Shown: positions 51,936-59,772 of the stretch, in pieces
How positions within the stretch are numbered: the stretch's first letter is position 1
How the letters are laid out: each line of letters opens with the position of its first letter
Source: Armatimonadota bacterium
GTDB lineage: Bacteria; Armatimonadota; Zipacnadia; JAUWAU01
Assembly (NCBI GenBank): GCA_030601885.1
Contig: JAUWAU010000010.1
Coordinates: 124,001 to 188,000, forward strand
Reading direction: 5' to 3'
DNA length: 64,000 nt
Program-made: the position numbers and the translations under genes
The notes under the pieces: model-generated
The model's input: only the letters and a program-made list of their open reading frames with translations
The model's database searches: none
Told to the model about the DNA's origin: nothing

Positions 51936-53141
51936 ATGATGAAGCGAAAAAAAGCCGGACGCGCGATGGCGCGGCGCACGTTTCTAGCCGGAGCTGCGGG
52001 GGCGGCATTCACGGCCCTTAGACCGAGCTCCGCGCGCGGCGTGGCCGCCAACGGCAACCTGGAGCTCGGCATCATCGGCTGCGGCGGCCGCGGCATCTGG
52101 ATCGGGAAGCTCTTCGAGCAGCACTCAAGAACCAAGGTGGTCGCGGTGGCCGACTACTTCCAAGACCGGGTTGACGCCGCTCGGAGCCAGTTCGGCGTCG
52201 ATCCGGATCGGTGCTACACCGGTCTGTCGGGATATCGCCGGCTGCTGGAGGGCAAGCTCGACGCAGTGGCCATTGAGACTCCGCCCTACTTTCACCCGGA
52301 GCAGACGGCGGCTGCAGTTGGCGCCGGCAAGCATGTGTTCCTGGCCAAGCCCATTGCCGTGGACGTTCCCGGGTGTGAGACCATTCTGGAGTGCGGGCGG
52401 AAGGCCCGGGGCAGACTTTCCATCCTGGTGGACTTCCAGACTCGCAACAACACCGCCTTCCGCGAAGCGGCCCGCCGCGTGCACGAGGGCGCCATTGGCC
52501 AGCCGGTCTGCGGGCAGGTCTTCTACCACACCCGTCGGGTGCGTCGGCGCACCGAACCCGGCACAACGGAGGCGCGGCTGCGCAACTGGGTCTTCGACAT
52601 CGCGCTCTCCGGCGACATCATCGTGGAGCAGAACATCCACGTCCTCGATGTCGCCACCTGGCTGCTGGACGAGAGCCCGCTTCGGGCCCACGGCACCGGC
52701 GGTCGCAAGGTGCGGACCGACGCGGGCGACTGCTGGGATCACTTCGTCGTCACGTATTGGTTCCCGAACGACGTCATCCTCGATTTCAGTTCGAGCCAAT
52801 TCCTCAAGGGCTTCCATGACATGTGCGTGCGCCTGTATGGCTCAGAGGGCACGGTGGACACGCACTACGGGGGCGAGGTGTGGATCCGCAATGGCGAGAA
52901 GTGGGACGGCGGAAGCACGGACCGCATCTTCCAGGAGGGGGCCATCAACAACATCAAGGACTTCTGGAGCAGCATTGACACGAGCAAGTACCTGGACAAC
53001 ACGGCCGAGAGCGTCCGCAGCAATCTGACCGCCATTCTCGGCCGTATCGCCGCCTACGAGGGGCGCGTCGTCACCTGGGACGAGATGCTCAAGGCCGGCG
53101 ACAAGTTGGACGGCAAACTCCAAGGGCTGAGGGAAGCCTGA
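51936..53141 (+). CDS. Tat-exported Gfo/Idh/MocA family oxidoreductase
   Basis: 401 residues from the ATG at 51936 (GGGGAG 7 nt upstream; a second ATG follows directly). A Tat signal (ARRTFLAGAAGAAFTALRP) precedes a Rossmann NAD(P) domain with GIIGCGGRGIWIGK (GxGGRG), a AIETPPYFHPEQTAAAV strand and the KP motif in VFLAKPIAVDVPGC. The C-terminal domain has the substrate-side DIIVEQNIHVLDVATWLLDE segment, whose His-x-x-Asp pair is usual in catalysis. Tat export is shared with glycoside-degrading members that oxidise sugars or open glycosidic bonds by NAD cycling. It may be cotranscribed with the ceramidase-like gene 274 bp downstream; that gap holds no gene. Confidence 0.85.
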   Translation: MMKRKKAGRAMARRTFLAGAAGAAFTALRPSSARGVAANGNLELGIIGCGGRGIWIGKLFEQHSRTKVVAVADYFQDRVDAARSQFGVDPDRCYTGLSGYRRLLEGKLDAVAIETPPYFHPEQTAAAVGAGKHVFLAKPIAVDVPGCETILECGRKARGRLSILVDFQTRNNTAFREAARRVHEGAIGQPVCGQVFYHTRRVRRRTEPGTTEARLRNWVFDIALSGDIIVEQNIHVLDVATWLLDESPLRAHGTGGRKVRTDAGDCWDHFVVTYWFPNDVILDFSSSQFLKGFHDMCVRLYGSEGTVDTHYGGEVWIRNGEKWDGGSTDRIFQEGAINNIKDFWSSIDTSKYLDNTAESVRSNLTAILGRIAAYEGRVVTWDEMLKAGDKLDGKLQGLREA

Positions 53142-53415
53142 GCGCTATCAGGGGCCATGCAGCTCGGTGGCCACGGGGCCTGGGTGCCGGCAAGAGCTGC
53201 TGCCGCTTGCCGCTCTCGGCAGCAAGTCCGGACACACCGACCGGCGTCATCCCCAGCGTGCAGTTGGTGCTTCTTCTCGCAACGCGTACTGCATTGGCCC
53301 CGTCTCGGCGACACACAGAGTCCAGAAGCGTGCGACCACCGCCGGGAAGGAATCCTGCACAGCACCCAGGAAGCCGATCTGAGCCTGACGCAGGGCGATC
53401 TCTGGAGGACCACCG

Positions 53416-54912
53416 ATGCATCAGCGACCACACCGGATCTGGGCGAGGGCCCGGCTTCTCTGCCCTCCTGCATTCTGTTGTTTCGCGCTCCTGACCAACG
53501 GATCGAAACTCCGTGCAGAGCCCGACTCCCAACGGCCGCAACAAGTCCAGCCGTCGCGCGTGTTTCGAGCTGGGGCGGCGACTAGCAATATCACACCCCC
53601 TCTCGGCCAGCCGATCGTTGGCGGCTGGAACCCGGTAAAGGCCACTCACATTCACGACGAGTTGCGCGCCCGCTGCCTGGTCCTGGACGACGGACGGGCT
53701 CGACTCGCGATCGTCGTCTGCGACATTTTGGGCATCCCGCGGGAAGTGCAGGACGCCGCCAAGCAGATCGTCCGCGACGCGACCGGGATGCCGACGGAAT
53801 GCATGATGATGTCTGCCACCCACACGCACTCAGCCACCAGCGCCCGAGGGCCGAATCCGCTCGTCCCTGACGGAACGCTCACCGATTATCAACAGTTCAT
53901 CGTGACGCGGATTGCGGACGGGGTCCGGCGAGCCATCAACAACCTGGAGCCGGCCCGTGTGGGCTGGGGTGCCGCTCATGAGCCCACGCAGGTGTTCAAC
54001 CGCCGCTGGCGGATGAAGCCCGGCACGCGCATTCCGAACCCGTTCGGTGGGGAAGATCAGGTCCGGATGAATCCCGGCCGTGGCAATCCGAATGTGCTCG
54101 AACCGGCCGGGCCGACCGATCCCGAAGTGGCCTTCTTGTCCGTGCAATCGATCGACGGCCGCCTCATCGCGCTGTTGGCCAACTACTCGCTGCACTACGT
54201 GGGCGGCGGGCTGCGCGGGGCTGTCTCGGCGGACTACTACGGCATGTTTGCGGATCGCATTCAAGAGCTGCTCGGCGCCGATCGGCTTGATCCACCGTTC
54301 GTCGGCATCATGACCAATGGCACCAGCGGCGACATAAACAACATCAACGTGTTGGACAAGAGCCCGCGTTTGCCACCGTACGAGAAGATGCGACAGGTGG
54401 CCGACTTGGTCGCTCAAGCCGTCTTCGAGGCGCATCAGAAGATTCAATTTCACGATTGGGTTCAACTTGGGGCCGAGCAGGAGGAGCTTGCCCTATCCGT
54501 GCGCAAGCCCACGACGCAGCAGTTGGCCTACGCCCGACAAATCCTCGAGAAGCCGGAGGACGCCAAGCGTTATCACGATCGCGAGAAGAGCTACGCCCGA
54601 CGCGCTTTGCGAATGCACGAGTCGCCGGACGAAGTTTCCGTAGTCCTTCAGACGTTGCGTATCGGCGACCTCGGCATTGCTGCGATCCCATTCGAGGTCT
54701 TTGTCGAAAGCGGACTCGACATCAAACAGAAAAGCCCGTTTGAGCGGACTTTCACCATCTCGCTGGCCAACGGATCCTACGGTTACCTGCCAACGCCCCG
54801 GCATCATGCCCTCGGTGGTTACGAGACCTGGTTGGGCACCAGCCGCGTCGAAGTCGAGGCTGCTCCGAAGATCGTCCGCAGGCTGCTGACGATGCTGGAT
54901 CGCATCAGATGA
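53416..54912 (+). CDS. Neutral/alkaline ceramidase-like hydrolase (second of two)
   Basis: 498 residues from an ATG with GGAGG 7 nt upstream; a basic, weakly hydrophobic leader (HQRPHRIWARARLLCPPAFC) suggests export. The family core is clear: RAGAATSNITPPLGQPIVGG, CMMMSATHTHSATSA with the metal histidines, YSLHYVGGGLRGAVSADYYG and MTNGTSGDINNINV at the glycine-rich active-site loop. It is longer than the paralogue at 24587-25993 because of an insertion around residues 180-215 (WRMKPGTRIPNPFGGEDQ). The real substrate in such bacteria is not established. It converges on the Thr-type sulfatase-like gene. Confidence 0.82.
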   Translation: MHQRPHRIWARARLLCPPAFCCFALLTNGSKLRAEPDSQRPQQVQPSRVFRAGAATSNITPPLGQPIVGGWNPVKATHIHDELRARCLVLDDGRARLAIVVCDILGIPREVQDAAKQIVRDATGMPTECMMMSATHTHSATSARGPNPLVPDGTLTDYQQFIVTRIADGVRRAINNLEPARVGWGAAHEPTQVFNRRWRMKPGTRIPNPFGGEDQVRMNPGRGNPNVLEPAGPTDPEVAFLSVQSIDGRLIALLANYSLHYVGGGLRGAVSADYYGMFADRIQELLGADRLDPPFVGIMTNGTSGDINNINVLDKSPRLPPYEKMRQVADLVAQAVFEAHQKIQFHDWVQLGAEQEELALSVRKPTTQQLAYARQILEKPEDAKRYHDREKSYARRALRMHESPDEVSVVLQTLRIGDLGIAAIPFEVFVESGLDIKQKSPFERTFTISLANGSYGYLPTPRHHALGGYETWLGTSRVEVEAAPKIVRRLLTMLDRIR

Positions 54913-55004
54913 CGTCGGGCGCCGGCCGTCGATCGTTGGCGCACTCCGTTCGAGGGCAACGCTCGCACAAGCACAAGCGCCAGATGCGGATCGCCTCCGC
55001 GAAT

Positions 55005-56465
55005 CTACGGGTTGTTGTAGAGATTGTGGAAGTACGACACCCAGCCGGACGGCGCAGGATGGGCGTCGCTATACATCCATTCCACCGGGAGTTCGCCCTC
55101 ACCATCGTTCTTCAGCCACTCTACGAAGCGCGGGTCGGCTCCCCGGTGAGCCATCTCCTCGATCCCGGCCGCCCGCAGGCTCTCCACGGCGCCCTGGTTC
55201 TCGGCGGCGACGTCCTCGAGCGAACCGTAGCGCGTCAGTCGGCTGTCCTCCGGCCGGGCGGCATGCTCGAGGTACCACTCGCGGTCGAAAAGCGTGTAGA
55301 GCACGTTGTGCGGTGGGCGATTGCGAGCGCCCTGAGCCACGCCTCTTCCCGATAGCGCCACTTGCCTGGGGTCGTCCCCGCCCTCCTGGGCGATCTTCAG
55401 CACGTCGTGGGAATCGATCCCCTCGGGCATCGCCAGCCCGGCAATGCCCATGAGCGTGGCGAACACGTCTTGAGGCTGCACGAAGAGGCCGCTTCGGCCG
55501 CTGCCGCCGTCGGGAAGGCGAACGACGAACGGCGTACGCCCCTCCTGCTCCCGCACCGGAAAGCCCTTGCCGAACTTGCCGCGTTCGCCGACGTTTGTTC
55601 CATGGTCCGCGGTGAGCACCACGGCCGTATTCTTCGCCAGGCCCGTCCGTTCCAGCACATCCATGAGCTCTCCGAACCACTTGTCCACCCAGCTCACCTT
55701 CGCCGCGTAGTACACCTTGAGCCGCTCACGCCTGGCCTCAGAGAGATCGGGATCGTTCCTCACGGCACTGGCGAACGACCTTGGGTCGATTCTGCCGTCG
55801 TAGTCGGGGTCGTCATCGTACAGCTTGACGAACTCCGGCGGAGCGTCCCACGGCTCGTGCGGGTCGAAGCAGTCGAGCCAGAGGAAGAAGTTGTCGCGGG
55901 ACGCGTTGTCCTTCAGGAACTTGCAGCCGGTGAGAAAGAGCCGCGCGCAGTTCCAGTCCTCATCGCTCTTGCGCCGGCGATTCGCCCGGCCGTACGTCCG
56001 GAAGTTCGTGCCGGCGGGCCACAGGTCATCGTCGTAGTCGTCGAACAGCGGGTCCTTGCACCAGTTGTCCAGATACTCCGAGGAGTCGTCGATCCACGGG
56101 CGGTCCACCTCAGCGCCCCTGACGAAGGTCCAGGCGTGAAACGGATAGTCGAAACGGTGCCCGCCGTTCACCAAGTGAGGCGTGTCGTGAATGAGCTGCG
56201 TGCAGTAGCCATGTTCGGCCAGGGCGCGGGGGATCGTCGGTACATCCAGATCGAGTGGCTTCCAGGCGTGGAACGGCGCCCCGTATCGGCCCGTTATGAC
56301 GTCGGTTCGGTGAGGGATCGTGGGGTAACTTGCCGCGAAACTCAGGTCAAATGCCCACGAGCTTTCCGTGAATCGGTCCATGTTGGGCGTCTTGACCCAT
56401 TCATTCCCGTTCGCGCCAATGTAGTCGTAGCGCAGCGTGTCGATGATCGCGAGGATGATGTTCAT
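55005..56465 (-). CDS. Cytosolic sulfatase-fold enzyme with Thr in the nucleophile position
   Basis: 486 residues without signal peptide (MNIILAIIDTLRYDYIGANG). The alkaline-phosphatase-superfamily fold is clear: an N-terminal metal strand (IIDTLRYD), a TADHGTNVGERGKFGKG motif with the second metal Asp/His, and the ITGRYG turn after the signature. Where sulfatases have C/S-x-P-x-R the protein has T49-I-P-H-R53, so it cannot form formylglycine. Thr is the nucleophile in phosphodiesterase-type members of the superfamily (NPP enzymes), so a phosphodi- or monoester substrate is plausible, as is a sulfatase-like binding protein. The remnant at 17391-17502 belongs to the same subgroup. The protein is cytosolic, unlike the five Cys-type sulfatases here. 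Confidence 0.8.
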   Translation of the reverse strand: MNIILAIIDTLRYDYIGANGNEWVKTPNMDRFTESSWAFDLSFAASYPTIPHRTDVITGRYGAPFHAWKPLDLDVPTIPRALAEHGYCTQLIHDTPHLVNGGHRFDYPFHAWTFVRGAEVDRPWIDDSSEYLDNWCKDPLFDDYDDDLWPAGTNFRTYGRANRRRKSDEDWNCARLFLTGCKFLKDNASRDNFFLWLDCFDPHEPWDAPPEFVKLYDDDPDYDGRIDPRSFASAVRNDPDLSEARRERLKVYYAAKVSWVDKWFGELMDVLERTGLAKNTAVVLTADHGTNVGERGKFGKGFPVREQEGRTPFVVRLPDGGSGRSGLFVQPQDVFATLMGIAGLAMPEGIDSHDVLKIAQEGGDDPRQVALSGRGVAQGARNRPPHNVLYTLFDREWYLEHAARPEDSRLTRYGSLEDVAAENQGAVESLRAAGIEEMAHRGADPRFVEWLKNDGEGELPVEWMYSDAHPAPSGWVSYFHNLYNNP

Positions 56466-56574
56466 CTACCTATCATTCCTTTTCGTTATTGGTAGGGGGC
56501 TTCGACGGTACGGCCGTCGTTTCCTTTTGCGCGTGTCCTGTGACCGACTCGGCTTCCCCCGGGGCCAATAGTTG

Positions 56575-56655
56575 TAGGGCGGGGATGCCCTACTACTCTG
56601 CGAAGCACGAGTTCCCCGCCAGCCTTTGCCTCAGTAGACAGAGCCCGCGAACCTC
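56575..56655 (-). repeat. Dispersed repeat, copy 2 (inverted relative to 9283-9374)
   Basis: Read on the - strand this segment contains AAGGCTGGCGGGGAACTCGT followed by GCTTCGCAGAGTAG, closely matching 9293-9350 on the + strand. Its left end also carries a small hairpin, GTAGGG/CCCTAC. It lies in the gene-free stretch 56466-57084. Confidence 0.75.
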
Positions 56656-56692
56656 AGCTCGGAGATCTTCATCGTTTCCGGGGGGCCTCGGA

Positions 56693-56807
56693 GTCAGACC
56701 TACACTATTGACTTCGCTCCTGCGATCCAGCGCCAGCGCTCAGACCTTGCCGGCCAAGCTGGAGACACCCCACCCTCGTTTGATGAAGTCAATAGTGTAG
56801 GTCTGAC
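56693..56807. repeat. 115-bp inverted-repeat element (MITE/REP-like)
   Basis: Two 23-bp perfectly complementary arms (56693-56715 and 56785-56807; the left arm begins GTCAGACCTACACTATTGAC) enclose 69 bp with smaller internal pairings. There is no open frame. The shape matches a non-autonomous palindromic element of the REPIN or MITE type. No gene occurs in the surrounding 619-bp gap. Confidence 0.85.
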
Positions 56808-57084
56808 GCCCTCCTGTCAACGCCCGCTACCAGATCGCCCCTTCACGCCACATCTCTACCCCGGGCCCCCGCAGCAGACGGGAACTGCCCCGCTTTTCGT
56901 TGGGGATGGCCATGGGGCACGGCCGAACAGGGCCGAGATGCAGGTCATCCCCCAATTGTTATTTAGTTGCCAGAATCGTGGACAGGGCTTTATCGATTCT
57001 ATCATCGTGGGGATCTCGTCGCGCATCGCGTCTCTGAACCACATCGTGGCAAAGGGGGAGATGTCGCTCGGCAGGCTGTGGAGC

Positions 57085-58110
57085 CTACCCATGCGGGCGG
57101 ATGATGACTTTGACCGAGTCTTTGGCTTCGGCAACGAGGCGGAAGCCGAGGCCGGTCTCCTCGAGGCCAAGGCGGTGGGTGATGAGCTCGCGGACGGGCA
57201 CCCGGCCCGCGCGGATCAGCTCGAGCGCAGCGACGGCGTCGGCCGGGCTATTGGCGTACGAGGGCATCACGCGGATGCCGTTGCGCCAGAAGTCGTTGAC
57301 CGGGATGGGCAGCTCGACGCCGGGATCGGTCGGGGCGAAACACAGAACCGTACCTCCCCGGTCCACCGACCCCAGCGCCTGCTTGAAGGCGGAAAAGGCG
57401 CCGGTGCAGATGATGACAAGATCGGCGGGTCGCCCCGCGTTCAACTCCCGCACCTGGGCCGGGACGTCCTGCTCAGCGTGAATGGCAGCGTCGGCGCCCA
57501 ACTGCTGCGCCTTGGTGAGACGGAAAGGCTCGATATCGGTGCAGATAATGCGTCCGGCCCCGAGCGCGCGGCCCAGAAGGAGATGCAGCAGCCCGGAGAT
57601 GCCGCTTCCGAGAATCAGAATCGTCTGCCCTGGCCGAAATCCCGCCAGTCGCTGGCCCCGAAGAACGCACGCGAGTGGCTCGACGAACGACGCTTCCTCG
57701 CAGGAGACTTCGTCGGGCAGACGGAACACCCCGCGGTCTACGTTGATGCTCGGCATGCGGACGTACTCGGCGAAGCCTCCCGGATCGATGTTCGTGGTGT
57801 GCAGGGTCTCGCACACGGTGTGGTCGCCGTTGAGGCAATAGCGGCAGACGTTGCAGGGCACGTGATGCAGCACACAGACTCGGTCGCCGGCCGCAAAGGT
57901 GCTGACGCCTTCGCCCACCTCGACAGCCTCGCCGGCCAGCTCGTGACCCAGCACCAGCGGGGCCTTCTTGATGCGGTACCACTCCATCACGTCACTGCCG
58001 CAGATGCCGCTGGCGATGACCTTGACCAGCATCTCGCCGGGGCCGATTGTGGGCGTCGGCAGCTCCTCGAGGCGGACGTCCCGGTTGTTGTAGTACATGG
58101 CCACGCGCAT
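57085..58110 (-). CDS. Zinc-dependent medium-chain alcohol/polyol dehydrogenase
   Basis: 341 residues if the ATG at 58110 is used (a second ATG at 58137 adds nine residues; neither has a strong ribosome site). It is an MDR enzyme with catalytic zinc ligands in SGICGSDVMEWY and LGHELAGEAVEVG, a structural zinc set of four Cys in HHVPCNVCRYCLNGDHTVC, and a cofactor motif ILGSGISGLLHLLLG followed by an acidic strand end (CTDIEPFR), which favours NAD. Closest in style to sorbitol, threonine or galactitol dehydrogenases. It is the last gene of the - strand run and is separated from the LsrF-like gene by a palindromic element. It probably oxidises a sugar alcohol. Confidence 0.9.
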   Translation of the reverse strand: MRVAMYYNNRDVRLEELPTPTIGPGEMLVKVIASGICGSDVMEWYRIKKAPLVLGHELAGEAVEVGEGVSTFAAGDRVCVLHHVPCNVCRYCLNGDHTVCETLHTTNIDPGGFAEYVRMPSINVDRGVFRLPDEVSCEEASFVEPLACVLRGQRLAGFRPGQTILILGSGISGLLHLLLGRALGAGRIICTDIEPFRLTKAQQLGADAAIHAEQDVPAQVRELNAGRPADLVIICTGAFSAFKQALGSVDRGGTVLCFAPTDPGVELPIPVNDFWRNGIRVMPSYANSPADAVAALELIRAGRVPVRELITHRLGLEETGLGFRLVAEAKDSVKVIIRPHG

Positions 58111-58156
58111 GGCAGATGGCCTGTCCACCACAGTCATCCGTGGTCAGTGCTTAGTA

Positions 58157-58295
58157 CTACAACCGTGCTTGTCATTCTGAGGAGCGAAGCGACGAAGAAT
58201 CTCGGCCCCCGGCGCCCCTTTTCGTGTCAAAAGCGAGATTCTTCGCTCCGTTTCACTGCGCTCAGAATGACATGGCTCGACAAGCACGGTTGTAG
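58157..58295. repeat. 139-bp palindromic element with TGTCATTCTGAG core
   Basis: Outer arms CTACAACCGTGCTTGT (58157-58172) and its perfect complement (58280-58295), a second pair TGTCATTCTGAG / CTCAGAATGACA, and an inner pair GAAGAATCTCG / CGAGATTCTTC fold into one long hairpin. It encodes nothing and fills the gap between the dehydrogenase and LsrF-like genes. It looks like a miniature mobile element. Confidence 0.85.
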
Positions 58296-58304
58296 GATTA
58301 GTGG

Positions 58305-59102
58305 TCAGTTCTTCCCGCTCTTGATCTCTTCGAAGATATCGACCGCCTGCTCCGGCGTGGCGTGGTCGTGGACGATAGCCCGCAGGCCCCGCATCATCCC
58401 CACCGGGTAGTCGTGCTGCCATACATTACGGCCCAGGTTGATGCCGATGGCGCCCCTCTGCAGCCCGTCGTGGACGAACTCGAAGACTTCGCGCTCCGTC
58501 TCGCACTTGGGGCCGCCGGCCATCACCACGGGAACCGGACAGCCGTTCACGACCTTGTCGAAATCCTTTTCGCACCAGTACGTCTTGACGACGCTGGCGC
58601 CGAGCTCGGCACAGATCCGGCAGGCAAGTGCGAGGTAGCGGGCTTCGCGCTGCTCTAGTTCCCGCCCCACAGCCGTCACCGCCATGACCGGAATGCCATA
58701 GTCCGAGCACTCGTTCACCAACTCGGCGAGGTTCAGCAGCGTCTCGTGCTCGTGGTCGCTGCCAACGAATACCGATATGCCGACGGCCGAGGCGTTAAGC
58801 CGGATGACCTCCTCGATGGAGGTGGTGAGCGCCTCGTTCGCCAGGTCGTTGCCGACCATGCTGGTGCAGCCGGAGACGCGGAGGATGATGGGCACGCTGT
58901 TCTGCGGATCGACACATGCGCGCAGCACGCCGCGCGTCACGAACAGCGCGTCGGCATACGGCAGCAGCGGCGCGATGGTCTCGCCCGGGCGCTCCAGGCG
59001 CGTGGTCGGCCCCTGGAAATACCCGTGGTCTATCGGCAGGAAGAAGCAGCGACCGTCCGACGGAATGACCTGCGCCAAACGGTTCTTCAGTCCCCAGTCC
59101 AT
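58305..59102 (-). CDS. lsrF: LsrF-type class I aldolase-fold thiolase
   Basis: 265 residues from the ATG at 59102 (GGGAGG 9 nt upstream). The protein tracks E. coli LsrF nearly throughout: MDWGLKNRLAQVIP, FLPIDHGYFQGPTTRLER, LFVTRGVLRACVDP, VGSDHEHETLLNLAELV, VVKTYWCEKDFDKVVNGCPV with the conserved Lys, VVMAGGPKCETEREVFEF and NLGRNVWQHDYPVGMM. LsrF transfers an acetyl group from phosphorylated autoinducer-2 degradation products to CoA. No lsrA-D, lsrK, lsrR or lsrG is in the window, so here it may serve as a sugar-phosphate aldolase or thiolase in a catabolic pathway with the adjoining dehydrogenase. Confidence 0.85.
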   Translation of the reverse strand: MDWGLKNRLAQVIPSDGRCFFLPIDHGYFQGPTTRLERPGETIAPLLPYADALFVTRGVLRACVDPQNSVPIILRVSGCTSMVGNDLANEALTTSIEEVIRLNASAVGISVFVGSDHEHETLLNLAELVNECSDYGIPVMAVTAVGRELEQREARYLALACRICAELGASVVKTYWCEKDFDKVVNGCPVPVVMAGGPKCETEREVFEFVHDGLQRGAIGINLGRNVWQHDYPVGMMRGLRAIVHDHATPEQAVDIFEEIKSGKN

Positions 59103-59227
59103 CTGTGAAAGCCTCCCTTGACCGTCTCCGACAGGCCCCGATGTGTCGAGCGCTCCCCTATTCGGTCCCGAGCTTTGCCGCTCCTTCTTCGCGTCCAAGC
59201 AGCCCGCGGAGCCCCACGTCCCGCGTC

Positions 59228-59752
59228 CTATTCCTCCACGAGGAACACGTGGTCGCACTCGTCGTGGCCCTGCATGAGCGTCTTGGTGCGCTCGAAGCCG
59301 AGCTGCGGATTGTACGCGCGGACGGCCGGCTCATCGCCCTCGCACCACCACCAGCCGATGTCGGCCGCGTCCAGTTCGTTGAAGATCTCCGCCCACAGGC
59401 ACGACGTGAAGTTGTAGGCGATCCGGTCGGGTTGATCGACCGCCCGCTTCCACCGATGGCTGCCGACGCAGCCGCGCTCGAGCGCGTCGCAGAACCCGTG
59501 CAGGTCCTCCTCGGGCCGCCCCAGCTCCGACGTAGGTCGCGGCGTGCGCTTCATGAGGGCGTCGTGCGCCACGTCCTTTACTGCCGGCCCATAGCGCTCC
59601 TCGAGGGCGCGCAGAACGCGCACCAGGGCGCTGCACGCGCCCTTCATCTTGCGCTTGAGCAGCTCGCGGAGCTTCGCCTCGGCCTCCGGGCTCAGCTCCT
59701 GTCCCAGCAGTTCGCTGAAGGATCCTTGCATCACTGGATCCAAATGGGCCAT
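59228..59752 (-). CDS. ATC hydrolase-like protein (L-2-amino-thiazoline-4-carboxylate hydrolase family)
   Basis: 174 residues, cytosolic. The family pattern is an N-terminal helix pair (LRELLKRKMKGACSALVRVL, RYGPAVKDVAHDAL), a central strand with IAYNFTSCLWAEIFNELDA, and the C-terminal GWWWCEGDEPAVRAYNPQLG then FERTKTLMQGHDECDH. Named members hydrolyse thiazoline amino acids, but most relatives are uncharacterised and are found in catabolic or resistance contexts. The start follows the sulfatase stop by 20 bp, and AAGGGAG abuts the ATG, so the true start may be the ATG at residue 8. It may act on cyclic imines or thiazolines; the exact role is unknown. Confidence 0.7.
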   Translation of the reverse strand: MAHLDPVMQGSFSELLGQELSPEAEAKLRELLKRKMKGACSALVRVLRALEERYGPAVKDVAHDALMKRTPRPTSELGRPEEDLHGFCDALERGCVGSHRWKRAVDQPDRIAYNFTSCLWAEIFNELDAADIGWWWCEGDEPAVRAYNPQLGFERTKTLMQGHDECDHVFLVEE

Positions 59753-59772
59753 CTCCCTTCAGCGGTCGCCGA

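Noticed and set aside
53142-53415. Coding remnant between the Gfo/Idh and second ceramidase genes
   Set aside because: All frames read as cysteine/alanine/arginine-rich or low-quality sequence without family motifs; I see no gene in it.
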